In this document: piece after piece, positions 6,964 through 15,008 of the stretch
Layout of the letters: the number at the start of each line of letters is the position of its first letter
How positions within the stretch are numbered: the first letter of the stretch is position 1
Assembly (NCBI RefSeq): GCF_019396325.1
Contig: NZ_JAHKRO010000030.1
Coordinates: 1-64,000 of the forward strand
Origin: Nonomuraea ceibae
GTDB taxonomy: Bacteria > Actinomycetota > Actinomycetes > Streptosporangiales > Streptosporangiaceae
Reading direction: 5' to 3'
DNA: 64,000 bases
Program-made: the position numbers and the translations under genes
The notes under the pieces: model-generated
Database searches by the model: none
Seen by the model: only the letters and a program-made list of their open reading frames with translations
Told to the model about the DNA's origin: nothing

Positions 6964-8658
6964 TCAGCCCTTCAGTTCGGGGAACTGGTCGTCACGCCAC
7001 TCCGTGGCGGCGCCGCCGGGCAGCTCGGCCTCGCGGGTCCGCAGCTCGACGCGGCGGATTTTCCCGGAGACCGTCTTGGGCAGCTCGGCGAACTCCAGGC
7101 GCCGGACGCGCTGGAACGGGTTCAGGTGGTCGCGGGCGTGCTTGAGGATCGAGTACGCGGTCTCCCTGGTCGGCTCGTAGCCCGGGGCGAGCGTGACGTA
7201 CGCCTTGGGCACGGCCGTGCGGACCGGGTCGGGGGCCGGGACGACGGCGCTCTCGGCCACCGCGGGATGCTCGATGAGCACCGACTCCAGCTCGAACGGG
7301 CTGATCTTGTAGTCGCTGGCCTTGAACACGTCGTCGGTGCGGCCCACGTAGAAGATGTAGCCGTCCTCGTCCACGGTCGCCACGTCACCGGTGTGGTAGT
7401 GGCCGCCGGCCATCGCCTCGGCGGTGCGGCCGGGGTCGCCCTGGTAGCCGCGCATGAGCGGGACGGGCCCGCGCGCCAGGTCGAGGCAGATCTCGCCCTC
7501 GCCCGGCCCGTCCAGCGGCCGGCCGGTGACGGGGTCGACCAGCACCACGGGGACGCCGGGCAGCGGGCGGCCCATCGAGCCGGGCTTCACCGGCGAGCCG
7601 GGGGTGTTGCCGACCTGGGCGGCGGTCTCGGTCTGGCCGAAGCCGTCGCGGATGGTCAGCCCCCAGGCCCGGCGCACCTGCTCGATGACCTCCGGGTTGA
7701 GCGGCTCGCCCGCGCCGATGACCTCGCGCAGGCCGGGGGGCCGCTCCCCCAGGTCGGCGTTGATGAGCATGCGCCACACGGTCGGCGGGGCGCAGAAGGT
7801 GTTGACGCCGCGCTCGCGCAGCTGGGCGAGCAGCGCCGCCGCGTCGAACCGGCGGTAGTTGTAGACGAAGATCGTCGCCTCGGCGATCCACGGCGCGAAG
7901 AAGCACGACCAGGCGTGTTTCGCCCATCCCGGGGCCGAGATGTTGAGGTGCACGTCGCCGGGCCGCACGCCGATGAAGTACAGGGTGGACAGGTGCCCGA
8001 CCGGGTACGACACCTGCGTGTGCTCGACCAGCTTCGGCCGCGACGTCGTGCCGGAGGTGAAGTAGAGCAGCACCGGGTCGCCGGTCGCGGTGCCGGGGTG
8101 CGGGATCGGCTCCCACGTGAGCGCGGCGGCCTGCCTGAGGTCGGCCCAGCCGTCGGCCGGTCCGACGCTGATGCGCGTGTAGCCGCCGGGCACGCCGGCG
8201 AAGCGGCCGGTGTCGGCGGCGTTGCAGACGACGTGCCGGGCGCCGCTGCGCTCGATCCGGTCGGCCAGGTCGGCGGTGGTGAGCGCGGTGGTGGCGGGCA
8301 GGATGACCGCGCCCAGCTTCATCACCGCCAGCATCGACTCCCACAGCTCGACCTGGTTGCCCAGCATGAGCATGACCGGGTCGCCCTTGGACACCCCGCG
8401 GGCCGCCAGCCACGACGCCAGCCGGTCGGAGGCGCGGGACATCTCCTCGTAGCCGCGCTCGGTGACGGTGCCGTCCTCCTCCACGATGACCAGGGCCGGC
8501 CGGTCGTTGCCCCGGGCGACGGCGTCGAACCAGTCGACCGCCCAGTTGAAGCGGTCGCCCAGCTCCGGCCAGCGGAACTCGGCCACCGCCCGCTCGTGCT
8601 CACCGCGCAGCGACAGCAACAGGTCCCGGCTCGCCCTGTAAGCCTCGGTCACGTCCAT
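6964..8658 (-). CDS. Acyl-CoA synthetase (AMP-forming, acetyl/medium-chain type)
   Basis: A 564-aa adenylate-forming enzyme that activates a carboxylic acid with ATP and loads it onto CoA. The start ATG 8658 is favoured because AAGGAG lies 8 bases upstream; GTG 8667 would have no spacing. The AMP-binding P-loop is YFTSGTTSRPKLVEH, the A5 motif is DGFGQTE, A7 is YHTGD, A8 contains YVGRTDDVFKASDYKISPFELE, and the C-terminal catalytic lysine lies in KTVSGKIRR. The overall order resembles AcsA-like and ACSM-like medium-chain acyl-CoA synthetases more than long-chain FadD. It starts a separate unit ending 14 bases before position 6950. It has no clear link to the lanthipeptide locus. Substrate cannot be told from sequence. 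Confidence 0.9.
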   Translation of the reverse strand: MDVTEAYRASRDLLLSLRGEHERAVAEFRWPELGDRFNWAVDWFDAVARGNDRPALVIVEEDGTVTERGYEEMSRASDRLASWLAARGVSKGDPVMLMLGNQVELWESMLAVMKLGAVILPATTALTTADLADRIERSGARHVVCNAADTGRFAGVPGGYTRISVGPADGWADLRQAAALTWEPIPHPGTATGDPVLLYFTSGTTSRPKLVEHTQVSYPVGHLSTLYFIGVRPGDVHLNISAPGWAKHAWSCFFAPWIAEATIFVYNYRRFDAAALLAQLRERGVNTFCAPPTVWRMLINADLGERPPGLREVIGAGEPLNPEVIEQVRRAWGLTIRDGFGQTETAAQVGNTPGSPVKPGSMGRPLPGVPVVLVDPVTGRPLDGPGEGEICLDLARGPVPLMRGYQGDPGRTAEAMAGGHYHTGDVATVDEDGYIFYVGRTDDVFKASDYKISPFELESVLIEHPAVAESAVVPAPDPVRTAVPKAYVTLAPGYEPTRETAYSILKHARDHLNPFQRVRRLEFAELPKTVSGKIRRVELRTREAELPGGAATEWRDDQFPELKG

Positions 8659-8791
8659 GTCGGGCACTCCTTCGTCGATCAGCGCTGCGTCTCATCTCAT
8701 ACCGCCGATCGCGATCTGTCACCCGTGGCCCGCCCGTACGCCGGACGGGCGGCCCGGGACACCCCGGACCGCCCGCGTCGCACCGGCCGCG

Positions 8792-9226
8792 TCAGGTGAG
8801 GATCGTCGTGCACTCGCCCGGAGTCACCCACTTGTGCGAGGTGATCCTGTCGTTCACGATGACGCCGTTGCTGAACCGGTTGTCGGTCAGGTTGTCGGCG
8901 TACAGCTCGCCCGCCAGCAGGCAGGTGTGGCCGCCGCCGTGGTTGATGTCCTGGTAGAACTTGACCGCGTCACGCCCGCCGGTGAAGCCCCGGTTCATCA
9001 CGGACGAGGCCTTGTCGGTGGCCCCGGCGCCCCAGTACGAGCTGTTGCCCGCGGTGGCGATCAGCCGGGTGCCCTCGCAGTTGAGGTCCTGCCAGGCGTA
9101 CATGTAGCCGTTGCGCGGCCCCCAGTCGTCGTCGCAGCCGCCCGCCGCCTGCGCGGCGGTGGCGGGCACGGTGACGCCGAGGCAGGCGAGGCCGAGGAGC
9201 ATCGCCGAGATGGTGATCTTGCGCAT
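8792..9226 (-). CDS. Small secreted protein, peptidase inhibitor I36 / crystallin-like
   Basis: A 144-aa exported protein. A Sec signal peptide (KIT, then a hydrophobic stretch to PATAAQAAG) should be cleaved near residue 28. The mature part has four Cys (31, 50, 102, 139), probably forming two disulfides, and the DKASSVMN pattern typical of actinomycete I36-family and beta/gamma-crystallin-like secreted proteins. The start ATG is preceded by GAGAGGAAAG. It lies 44 bases downstream of a lipoprotein gene on the same strand, suggesting one message. The I36 family is named for a Streptomyces metalloprotease inhibitor; inhibitory activity here is not shown by the sequence. Confidence 0.75.
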   Translation of the reverse strand: MRKITISAMLLGLACLGVTVPATAAQAAGGCDDDWGPRNGYMYAWQDLNCEGTRLIATAGNSSYWGAGATDKASSVMNRGFTGGRDAVKFYQDINHGGGHTCLLAGELYADNLTDNRFSNGVIVNDRITSHKWVTPGECTTILT

Positions 9227-9270
9227 GGTGCTTTCCTCTCGTTGGGTGGGTGGTGCGTGGACGGTGAAGG

Positions 9271-10128
9271 TCAGCGGCGTTCCGGGACGATGCGCACCGC
9301 CCGCTCGTAGGCCCGCAGGCCGAGCCTGCGGTAGGCGTCGAGGTCGGCGCCGAACCGGTCGCGCAGGCGGTCGCGGTAGTGCTCCTCCCGGGCCGTGGCC
9401 ACGGCGCGCAGGGAGGTCGCGCGGGCGCAGGTCGCGTCCGCGACGGCGGTCTCGCGCTCGGCCGCGAAGCCGCTGGGACCACGGCCCAGGACGGCGTCCC
9501 GGGCCTGCTGGGGGTCGGCGTACGGGTGTCCCGCGGCCTTCATGCACCGGGACCAGGCCCGTATCGCCGCGGTGAGCCGGGCGTCCCGCATGAGGTCGTC
9601 GCCGTAGAGCGCGCCCAGGCTCATGGCGACCTTGCTGACGCGGAACCACTCGGCGGGGTCGCCGTACAGCTCGCGGTCGGCCTCCTCCCCGCAGCCGCCG
9701 AGGCGTTTGCGGATCTCGCCGCCGCCCGGCAGCCGCGCGGTGAGCAGGCGGGCGCCGCGGCCCCCGTCGAGCGCGGCGTCGAACGCGGCGCGCTGGGCCT
9801 CCGGCAGGCCGCGCCGGTAGGCGGCGTTGGGGTCGTCCCCGTCCTTGCCGCCGATCCGGCTGCCGTACCCGTAGGCACGCGCCCAGGCCACGTCGTCCTG
9901 GACGTAGCGCACCGGGCGGCTCTCCTGGAGCGTCAGCTCCCGGTCCTCCCAGTAGCCGAAGCCGTGCCGGTTCATGCACTGCCGGATCAGCCGCTGCTGG
10001 GCGTCGGCGATCCGCAGCTCCTGCCGCCAGGTCAGCGCCGGCGCGGGCGGTTGCGCCGCCGCCCCGCCCGAGCATCCGGTCGCGGCGGCCGCCATGACCG
10101 CGCAACAGGCGATGAGCACGCCTCTCAT
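9271..10128 (-). CDS. Predicted lipoprotein of unknown function
   Basis: A 285-aa protein. The start ATG 10128 places a lipoprotein signal (RGVLIACCAVMAAAATGC) at the N-terminus, with the lipobox ATGC giving the lipidated Cys near residue 19. The mature part is hydrophilic and rich in Arg, Asp and Tyr, with repeated helical segments and conserved-looking cysteines (RQCMNRHGFGYWED, RLGGCGEE, AWSRCMKAAGH, DATCARA). These CMxxxGF/Y-like blocks occur in many actinomycete lipoproteins of unknown role. It is anchored outside the membrane. It is transcribed with the small secreted protein downstream and divergently from the nSTAND gene. Confidence 0.8.
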   Translation of the reverse strand: MRGVLIACCAVMAAAATGCSGGAAAQPPAPALTWRQELRIADAQQRLIRQCMNRHGFGYWEDRELTLQESRPVRYVQDDVAWARAYGYGSRIGGKDGDDPNAAYRRGLPEAQRAAFDAALDGGRGARLLTARLPGGGEIRKRLGGCGEEADRELYGDPAEWFRVSKVAMSLGALYGDDLMRDARLTAAIRAWSRCMKAAGHPYADPQQARDAVLGRGPSGFAAERETAVADATCARATSLRAVATAREEHYRDRLRDRFGADLDAYRRLGLRAYERAVRIVPERR

Positions 10129-10283
10129 GGCCCCGAACCCCCGTTTCCCCGTGTCGCCGTGGCCGTTCGCTCCGGTCCTATCGCGGCGGGGCCTGTTCGG
10201 TGTCGGTGGCGGGCGCCGAACAAACACATGACGAACAAAGGGCCCTGATGCAGAATGGTTTGACCGGCTCTACGGGGGTGGGC

Positions 10284-13200
10284 GTGCCACGAGGTGAGCT
10301 CCCGCTGCCGCCCGGCGACGACGCGCTGGTGAGGTTCGCGGCGGACCTGCGTGAGCTGCGCCGGCGCGCGGGCGGGCCGACCTACCGGGAGCTGGCCAAG
10401 CGGGCCCATTACTCGCTGGCGACGCTGTCGGGGGCGGCGAGCGGGCAGCGGCTGCCGAGCCTGGCGGTGACCCTGGCCTACGTGACGGCGTGCGGCGGCG
10501 ACGCCGCAGAGTGGGAGAAGCGCTGGCACGCCACGGCGGCCGAGCTGGCTTCCGCCGAGGATCCCGAGCCGGACCTGCGGGCGCCCTATGCGGGGCTGTC
10601 GGCGTTCCGGGAGGAGGACGCCGATCTGTTCTTCGGCCGGGAGCGGTTCGCCGACGAGCTGACCAGGCGGCTGGAGGCTGATCGGCTCGTCGCGGTGTTC
10701 GGCGCCTCGGGCGCGGGCAAGTCGTCGCTGCTGCGCGCCGGGCTGCTCGCGCGCTGGCCACACCGGTCGATGATCCTCACGCCCGGCGCGCACCCGCTGG
10801 AGGAGTGCGCCGTCCAGCTCGCCCGCCTGACGGGCGCGTCCCCGGCGCGCATCCGCGCCGACCTGGCCGCCGGGCCGCGCGCCCTGCACCTGTTCGCGTG
10901 CCAGGCGGCCGGCGACCCGCCGGGCGACCTGCTGGTCGTCGTCGACCAGTTCGAGGAGGTCTTCACCCTGTGCCGCGACGAGACCGAGCGGGCCCGGTTC
11001 GCCGAGGCGCTGGTCACGGCGGCGCGGGCGGGCAACTCGCGGTGCCGGGTGGTGCTGGGCGTCCGCTCGGACTTCCACGCCCACTGCGCCGGGCATCCGG
11101 CCCTGCGCGGCGAGCTGGACCGCCCGCTCGTGCTCGGCCCGATGACGCCCGGCGAGCTGCGGCGGGCCATCACCACGCCCGCCACGCGCGCCGGCTGCGT
11201 GGTCGAGCAGGCGCTGCTGGTCGAGCTTGTGGCGCAGGCCGGGGGCCGGGTCGGCGTGCTGCCGCTGCTGTCGCACGCGCTGCTGGAGACGTGGCGGCGA
11301 CGGCGCGGCAACACGCTCACGCTGACCGGCTTCCAGGCGGCGGGCGGGATCGACGGCGCGCTCGCCCACACCGCCGAACGCGTCTACGGCCGGCTCGGAC
11401 CGGCCGGGCAGGAGCTGGCCAGAGACCTGTTCCTGCGGCTCACCGCGCTCGGCGAGGGCACCGAGGACACCCGGCGGCGCGTCACCCTGGCCGAGCTCGA
11501 CGCGGGCGACCCCGGCACCGAGGTGGTGCTCGGCCGCCTGGCGGCGCAGCGGCTGATCACCGTCGACGACGGCGCCGTCGAGCTCACCCATGAGGCGCTG
11601 ATCCGCTCCTGGCCGCGCCTGCACGGCTGGCTGACCGAGGACCGCGACGCGCTGCGCGCCCACCGGCGGCTCACCGAGGCCGCGCAGACCTGGCGGGAGC
11701 TGGACCGCGACCCGAGCGCCCTCTACCGGGGCGTCCGGCTGGAGGCGGCGGCCGAGGCCGGCGGCAGGCTGAGCGCGCTCGAACGCGAGTTCCTGGCCGC
11801 GAGCCGGGCGGCCGAGGCGGCGCAGGAGGAGGCGGCCCGGCGCGGCGTCCGGCGGCTGCGCCGGCTGGTGGTGCTGCTCAGCGCGCTGCTGGTGCTGGCC
11901 GTGGCCGCGAGCGCCGTCGCCGTCGCGGCCCAGCGGCAGGCGGCCCGCGAGCGCAACACCGCCACCTCCCAGCGGGTCGCCGAGCGGGCGGCGGCGCTGC
12001 GCGCCACCGATCCTGCGCTGGCCGCGCAGCTCAGCCTGGCCGCCTACCGGCTGTCGGCGAACGAGGTGACCCGCGGCAGCCTGCTCAGCGCGTTCGGCAC
12101 CCCGTACGCGACCCGGCTGACCGGGCACGGCGACGCGGTGACGGCGGTGACGCTCAGCGGCGACGGGCGGCTGGCCGCCACGGCGGGCGCCGACGGCACG
12201 ATCAGGCTCACCGACACCCGCGACCCGCGCCACCCGCGCCCGCTGGCCGCCCTCACCGCCGACGCGGTCTCGGCGGCGCTGAGCCCCGACGGACGCACGC
12301 TGGCGGCGGGCGCCGGCGACGCGGTGCTGCTGTGGGACACGACCGATCCCGCCAGACCCGCGCCGCTGCCGGGCCTGGCGGGCGAGGCCGGGGCCGGGGC
12401 GGTCGCGTTCGGCCCGGACGGCCGGACGCTGGCGAGCGCGGGCGCCGACGGGGCCGTCCGGCTGCACGACCTGGACGGCGGCGAGCCGGTCACGCTCGAC
12501 GGCCACTCCGGCGGCGTGACGGCGCTGGCCTTCGGCCCGGACGGGCGCACGCTCGCCTCCGCCGGGGCCGACGGCACCGCCCGGTTGTGGGACCTCGGGA
12601 CCCGTACGCCGGTCGTGCTGGCGGGGCACACCGGCGCGGTCCACGCGGTGGCGTTCACCGGGTCCGCGCTGGCCACGGCGGGCGACGACCGCACCGTGCG
12701 CCTGTGGGACCTCGACGGCCGCCCGCTGGCCACGGCCGAGGGGCACACCGACGCGGTGCGCTCGCTGGCGTTCACCGGCGACGCGCTCGTGTCGGGCAGC
12801 GCCGACGCCTCCGTGCGGGTGTGGGACGTGGGCGACCCGCGCGAGGTGCGCGAGCTGGCCGTGCTCGCCGGGCACACCGGCGCGGTCACCTCCGCCGCCT
12901 CCGCCGGGCGCACGCTGGCCACGGCCGGCGCGGACCAGACGACGCGGCTGTGGGACCTGCCGGGCGACACGCTCACCGGCCACCGCAGCTCCGTCTACGG
13001 GGCGGCGTTCAGCCCCGACGGCCGCACCCTGGCGACCGGCGGCTACGACCGGACGATCCGGCTGTGGAGCGTGCGCGAGCGCACGTCGCGGGTGCTGCGC
13101 GGGCACGACGGCCCGGTCAACGCGGTGGACTTCAGCCCCGACGGCCGGACGCTGGCCAGCGCCAGCGCCGACGGGACGGCCCGGCTGTGGAACCTGCGCG

Positions 13201-13940
13201 AACGCACCTCGGCCGTGCTGGCCGAGCACCCGGACGCGGTGGAGTCGGTGGCGTTCGGCCCCGGCGGCCGGCTGCTGGCCGTGGCGAGCTCCGACGGCAC
13301 CGCCGCGCTGTGGGACGCCCCGGCCCGCGCCCGCCTGGTCACGCTGCGCGGGCACGCCGGGCCGGTCAACGACGTGGCGACGACCGGCAGCCTCGTCGCC
13401 ACCGCGAGCGCCGACCACAGCGTGCGCCTGTGGGACGTCTCGGGGCGGCTGCTCTCGTTCAGCCACGGCCACGAGGACGCGGTCAAGTCCGTGGCGTTCA
13501 GCCCCGACGGCCGGACGCTGGCCACCGCGGGCTCCGACCGCCGCGTCATGCTGTGGGACGTCGCCGACCCCGCCGCGCCCAGGCGCGTCGCGGTGCTCGA
13601 CGGCTACACGGACGCGGTCAAGTCGGTCGCGTTCAGCCCGGACGGCCGCGTCCTGGCGACGGCGAGCTCCGACCGGACCGCCGTGCTGTGGGACGTGGCC
13701 GGCCGCGCCAGACTGGCGACGCTGCGCGGCCACGCCAAGCCGGTCGACGCCGTCGCGTACGCCCCCGACGGGCGGACGCTCGTCACGGCGGGCGAGGACT
13801 GGACGGCCAAGCTGTGGGCCACCGACCCGGAGCGGACGGCGGCGCGGATCTGCGCGACCGCCAGCCCGCCGATCACCGCCGACGAGTGGTCCCAGCACTT
13901 CCCGGGTCTGCCCGCCCAGCCGCTCTGCCCCGAGCCCTAG
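10284..13940 (+). CDS. HTH-nSTAND1 NTPase with 14 WD40 repeats
   Basis: About 1218 aa from GTG 10284; ATG 10248 is also possible and the ribosome site does not decide. The order is: an XRE-like helix-turn-helix (about residues 10-75, with YRELAKRAHYSLATLSGAASG), an nSTAND1 NTPase domain with Walker A FGASGAGKSSLLRAG and Walker B DLLVVVDQFEEVF, a winged region with ELTHEALIRSWPRLHGWL, one membrane helix (about residues 530-555), and 14 WD40 repeats. Most repeats end in LWD and carry GH or SPDGRTLA. Fourteen repeats would make two seven-bladed propellers. STAND proteins are ligand-triggered molecular switches. The helix puts the propellers outside the cytoplasm or at the membrane, so they may sense an external ligand. 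The function is not established for this class. It is divergent from a lipoprotein and secreted-protein pair. Confidence 0.9.
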   Translation: MPRGELPLPPGDDALVRFAADLRELRRRAGGPTYRELAKRAHYSLATLSGAASGQRLPSLAVTLAYVTACGGDAAEWEKRWHATAAELASAEDPEPDLRAPYAGLSAFREEDADLFFGRERFADELTRRLEADRLVAVFGASGAGKSSLLRAGLLARWPHRSMILTPGAHPLEECAVQLARLTGASPARIRADLAAGPRALHLFACQAAGDPPGDLLVVVDQFEEVFTLCRDETERARFAEALVTAARAGNSRCRVVLGVRSDFHAHCAGHPALRGELDRPLVLGPMTPGELRRAITTPATRAGCVVEQALLVELVAQAGGRVGVLPLLSHALLETWRRRRGNTLTLTGFQAAGGIDGALAHTAERVYGRLGPAGQELARDLFLRLTALGEGTEDTRRRVTLAELDAGDPGTEVVLGRLAAQRLITVDDGAVELTHEALIRSWPRLHGWLTEDRDALRAHRRLTEAAQTWRELDRDPSALYRGVRLEAAAEAGGRLSALEREFLAASRAAEAAQEEAARRGVRRLRRLVVLLSALLVLAVAASAVAVAAQRQAARERNTATSQRVAERAAALRATDPALAAQLSLAAYRLSANEVTRGSLLSAFGTPYATRLTGHGDAVTAVTLSGDGRLAATAGADGTIRLTDTRDPRHPRPLAALTADAVSAALSPDGRTLAAGAGDAVLLWDTTDPARPAPLPGLAGEAGAGAVAFGPDGRTLASAGADGAVRLHDLDGGEPVTLDGHSGGVTALAFGPDGRTLASAGADGTARLWDLGTRTPVVLAGHTGAVHAVAFTGSALATAGDDRTVRLWDLDGRPLATAEGHTDAVRSLAFTGDALVSGSADASVRVWDVGDPREVRELAVLAGHTGAVTSAASAGRTLATAGADQTTRLWDLPGDTLTGHRSSVYGAAFSPDGRTLATGGYDRTIRLWSVRERTSRVLRGHDGPVNAVDFSPDGRTLASASADGTARLWNLRERTSAVLAEHPDAVESVAFGPGGRLLAVASSDGTAALWDAPARARLVTLRGHAGPVNDVATTGSLVATASADHSVRLWDVSGRLLSFSHGHEDAVKSVAFSPDGRTLATAGSDRRVMLWDVADPAAPRRVAVLDGYTDAVKSVAFSPDGRVLATASSDRTAVLWDVAGRARLATLRGHAKPVDAVAYAPDGRTLVTAGEDWTAKLWATDPERTAARICATASPPITADEWSQHFPGLPAQPLCPEP

Positions 13941-13950
13941 TGTGGGCCGC

Positions 13951-14919
13951 ATGGAATACATGCGCTTGGGTGACAGCGGCTTGAAGGTCTCGCGGGTCTG
14001 TCTCGGCATGATGAGCTACGGCGACCCGGCCAAGCAGGAGTGGGCGCTGACGGAGGAGCAGGCCGAGCCGATCGTGCGCCGCGCGGCCGACGCCGGGGTC
14101 GTGTTCTTCGACACCGCCGACTACTACAGCGCCGGGGCCAGCGAGGTCGTGACCGGCAACCTGCTGCGCCGCGTCTTCGCGCGGCGTGAGGACTACGTGC
14201 TCGCCACCAAGGTCTATTTCCCGATGGGGCGCGGCGTCAACGACCGGGGGCTGTCGCGCAAGCACATCCACGCCGCTGTCGACGCCTCACTGACCCGCCT
14301 CGGCACCGACCACGTCGACCTCTACCAGATCCACCGCTGGGACGACGAGACGCCGATCGAGGAGACGATGGAGGCCCTGCACGAGGTGGTCAAGGCCGGC
14401 AAGGCCCGCTACCTGGGCGCCTCCTCCATGTGGGCGTGGCAGTTCGCCAAGGCGCAGCACGTCGCCGAGCGCAACGGGTGGACGAAGTTCGTCTCGATGC
14501 AGAACCACTACAACCTGCTCTACCGGGAGGAGGAGCGGGAGATGCTGCCGCTCTGCGCTGACCAGGGGGTGGGCGTGATCCCGTGGAGCCCGCTGGCGCG
14601 CGGCGTGCTGGCGCGTGCCGGGTCGGCCTCGGCGACCTCGCGGGCCGGCTCCGACGAGCGCATCGGCTACCTGTACGAGCCGGACGCCGACCAGGCGATC
14701 GTGGACCGGGTCGCCGAGGTGGCGCGCGAGCGCGGGCTGCCGCCGGCGCAGGTCGCGCTCGCCTGGCTGCTGCACCGGCCCGGCGTGACGGCGCCGATCG
14801 TGGGCGCCACCAAGGACCGCCACGTCGACGACGCGGTGGCCGCGGTGGACGTCCGGCTGTCGGACAAGGAGCTCACCTTCCTGTCCGAACCGTATCGCCC
14901 CCGCGAGGTGCGTTTCTAG
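13951..14919 (+). CDS. Aldo/keto reductase
   Basis: A 322-aa NADPH-dependent oxidoreductase of the AKR superfamily (YajO/Tas-like subgroup). The catalytic tetrad is visible: Asp and Tyr in FFDTADYYSAGASE, Lys in VLATKVYF and His in YQIHRWD. The NADP-binding C-terminal region includes PIVGATKDRHVDDA. ATG 13951 is used; GTG 13942 three codons earlier is equally open and starts 2 bases after the upstream stop. The gene begins 10 bases after the nSTAND gene ends, so the two may share a transcript, though the pairing suggests no function. Substrate is unknown. Confidence 0.92.
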   Translation: MEYMRLGDSGLKVSRVCLGMMSYGDPAKQEWALTEEQAEPIVRRAADAGVVFFDTADYYSAGASEVVTGNLLRRVFARREDYVLATKVYFPMGRGVNDRGLSRKHIHAAVDASLTRLGTDHVDLYQIHRWDDETPIEETMEALHEVVKAGKARYLGASSMWAWQFAKAQHVAERNGWTKFVSMQNHYNLLYREEEREMLPLCADQGVGVIPWSPLARGVLARAGSASATSRAGSDERIGYLYEPDADQAIVDRVAEVARERGLPPAQVALAWLLHRPGVTAPIVGATKDRHVDDAVAAVDVRLSDKELTFLSEPYRPREVRF

Positions 14920-14977
14920 CCGGGAGAGGGCTGGGCACGGGGCCCCGGCTCGTCTACTGTTGGGGCCTCGCGTCACG

Positions 14978-15003
14978 AACCCCCTCGTAACCGCAAGGGG
15001 GTT
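14978..15003 (+). promoter_or_regulatory. Hairpin overlapping the ribosome site of the next gene
   Basis: AACCCCCT (14978-14985) pairs perfectly with AGGGGGTT (14996-15003) across a 10-base loop. The right arm contains the AAGGGGG ribosome site of the gene starting at 15009, so in RNA the hairpin would hide the site. It could be a translational switch or RNA thermometer-like element, or simply a terminator for the preceding aldo/keto reductase that doubles as a ribosome site. No T-run follows. Confidence 0.5.
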
Positions 15004-15008
15004 TCGTC

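Noticed and set aside
10125-14009. 1294-aa open frame antisense to the nSTAND gene
   Set aside because: Composition is Arg/Gly/Pro/Gln with no motifs and it mirrors the third-position GC of the real gene.
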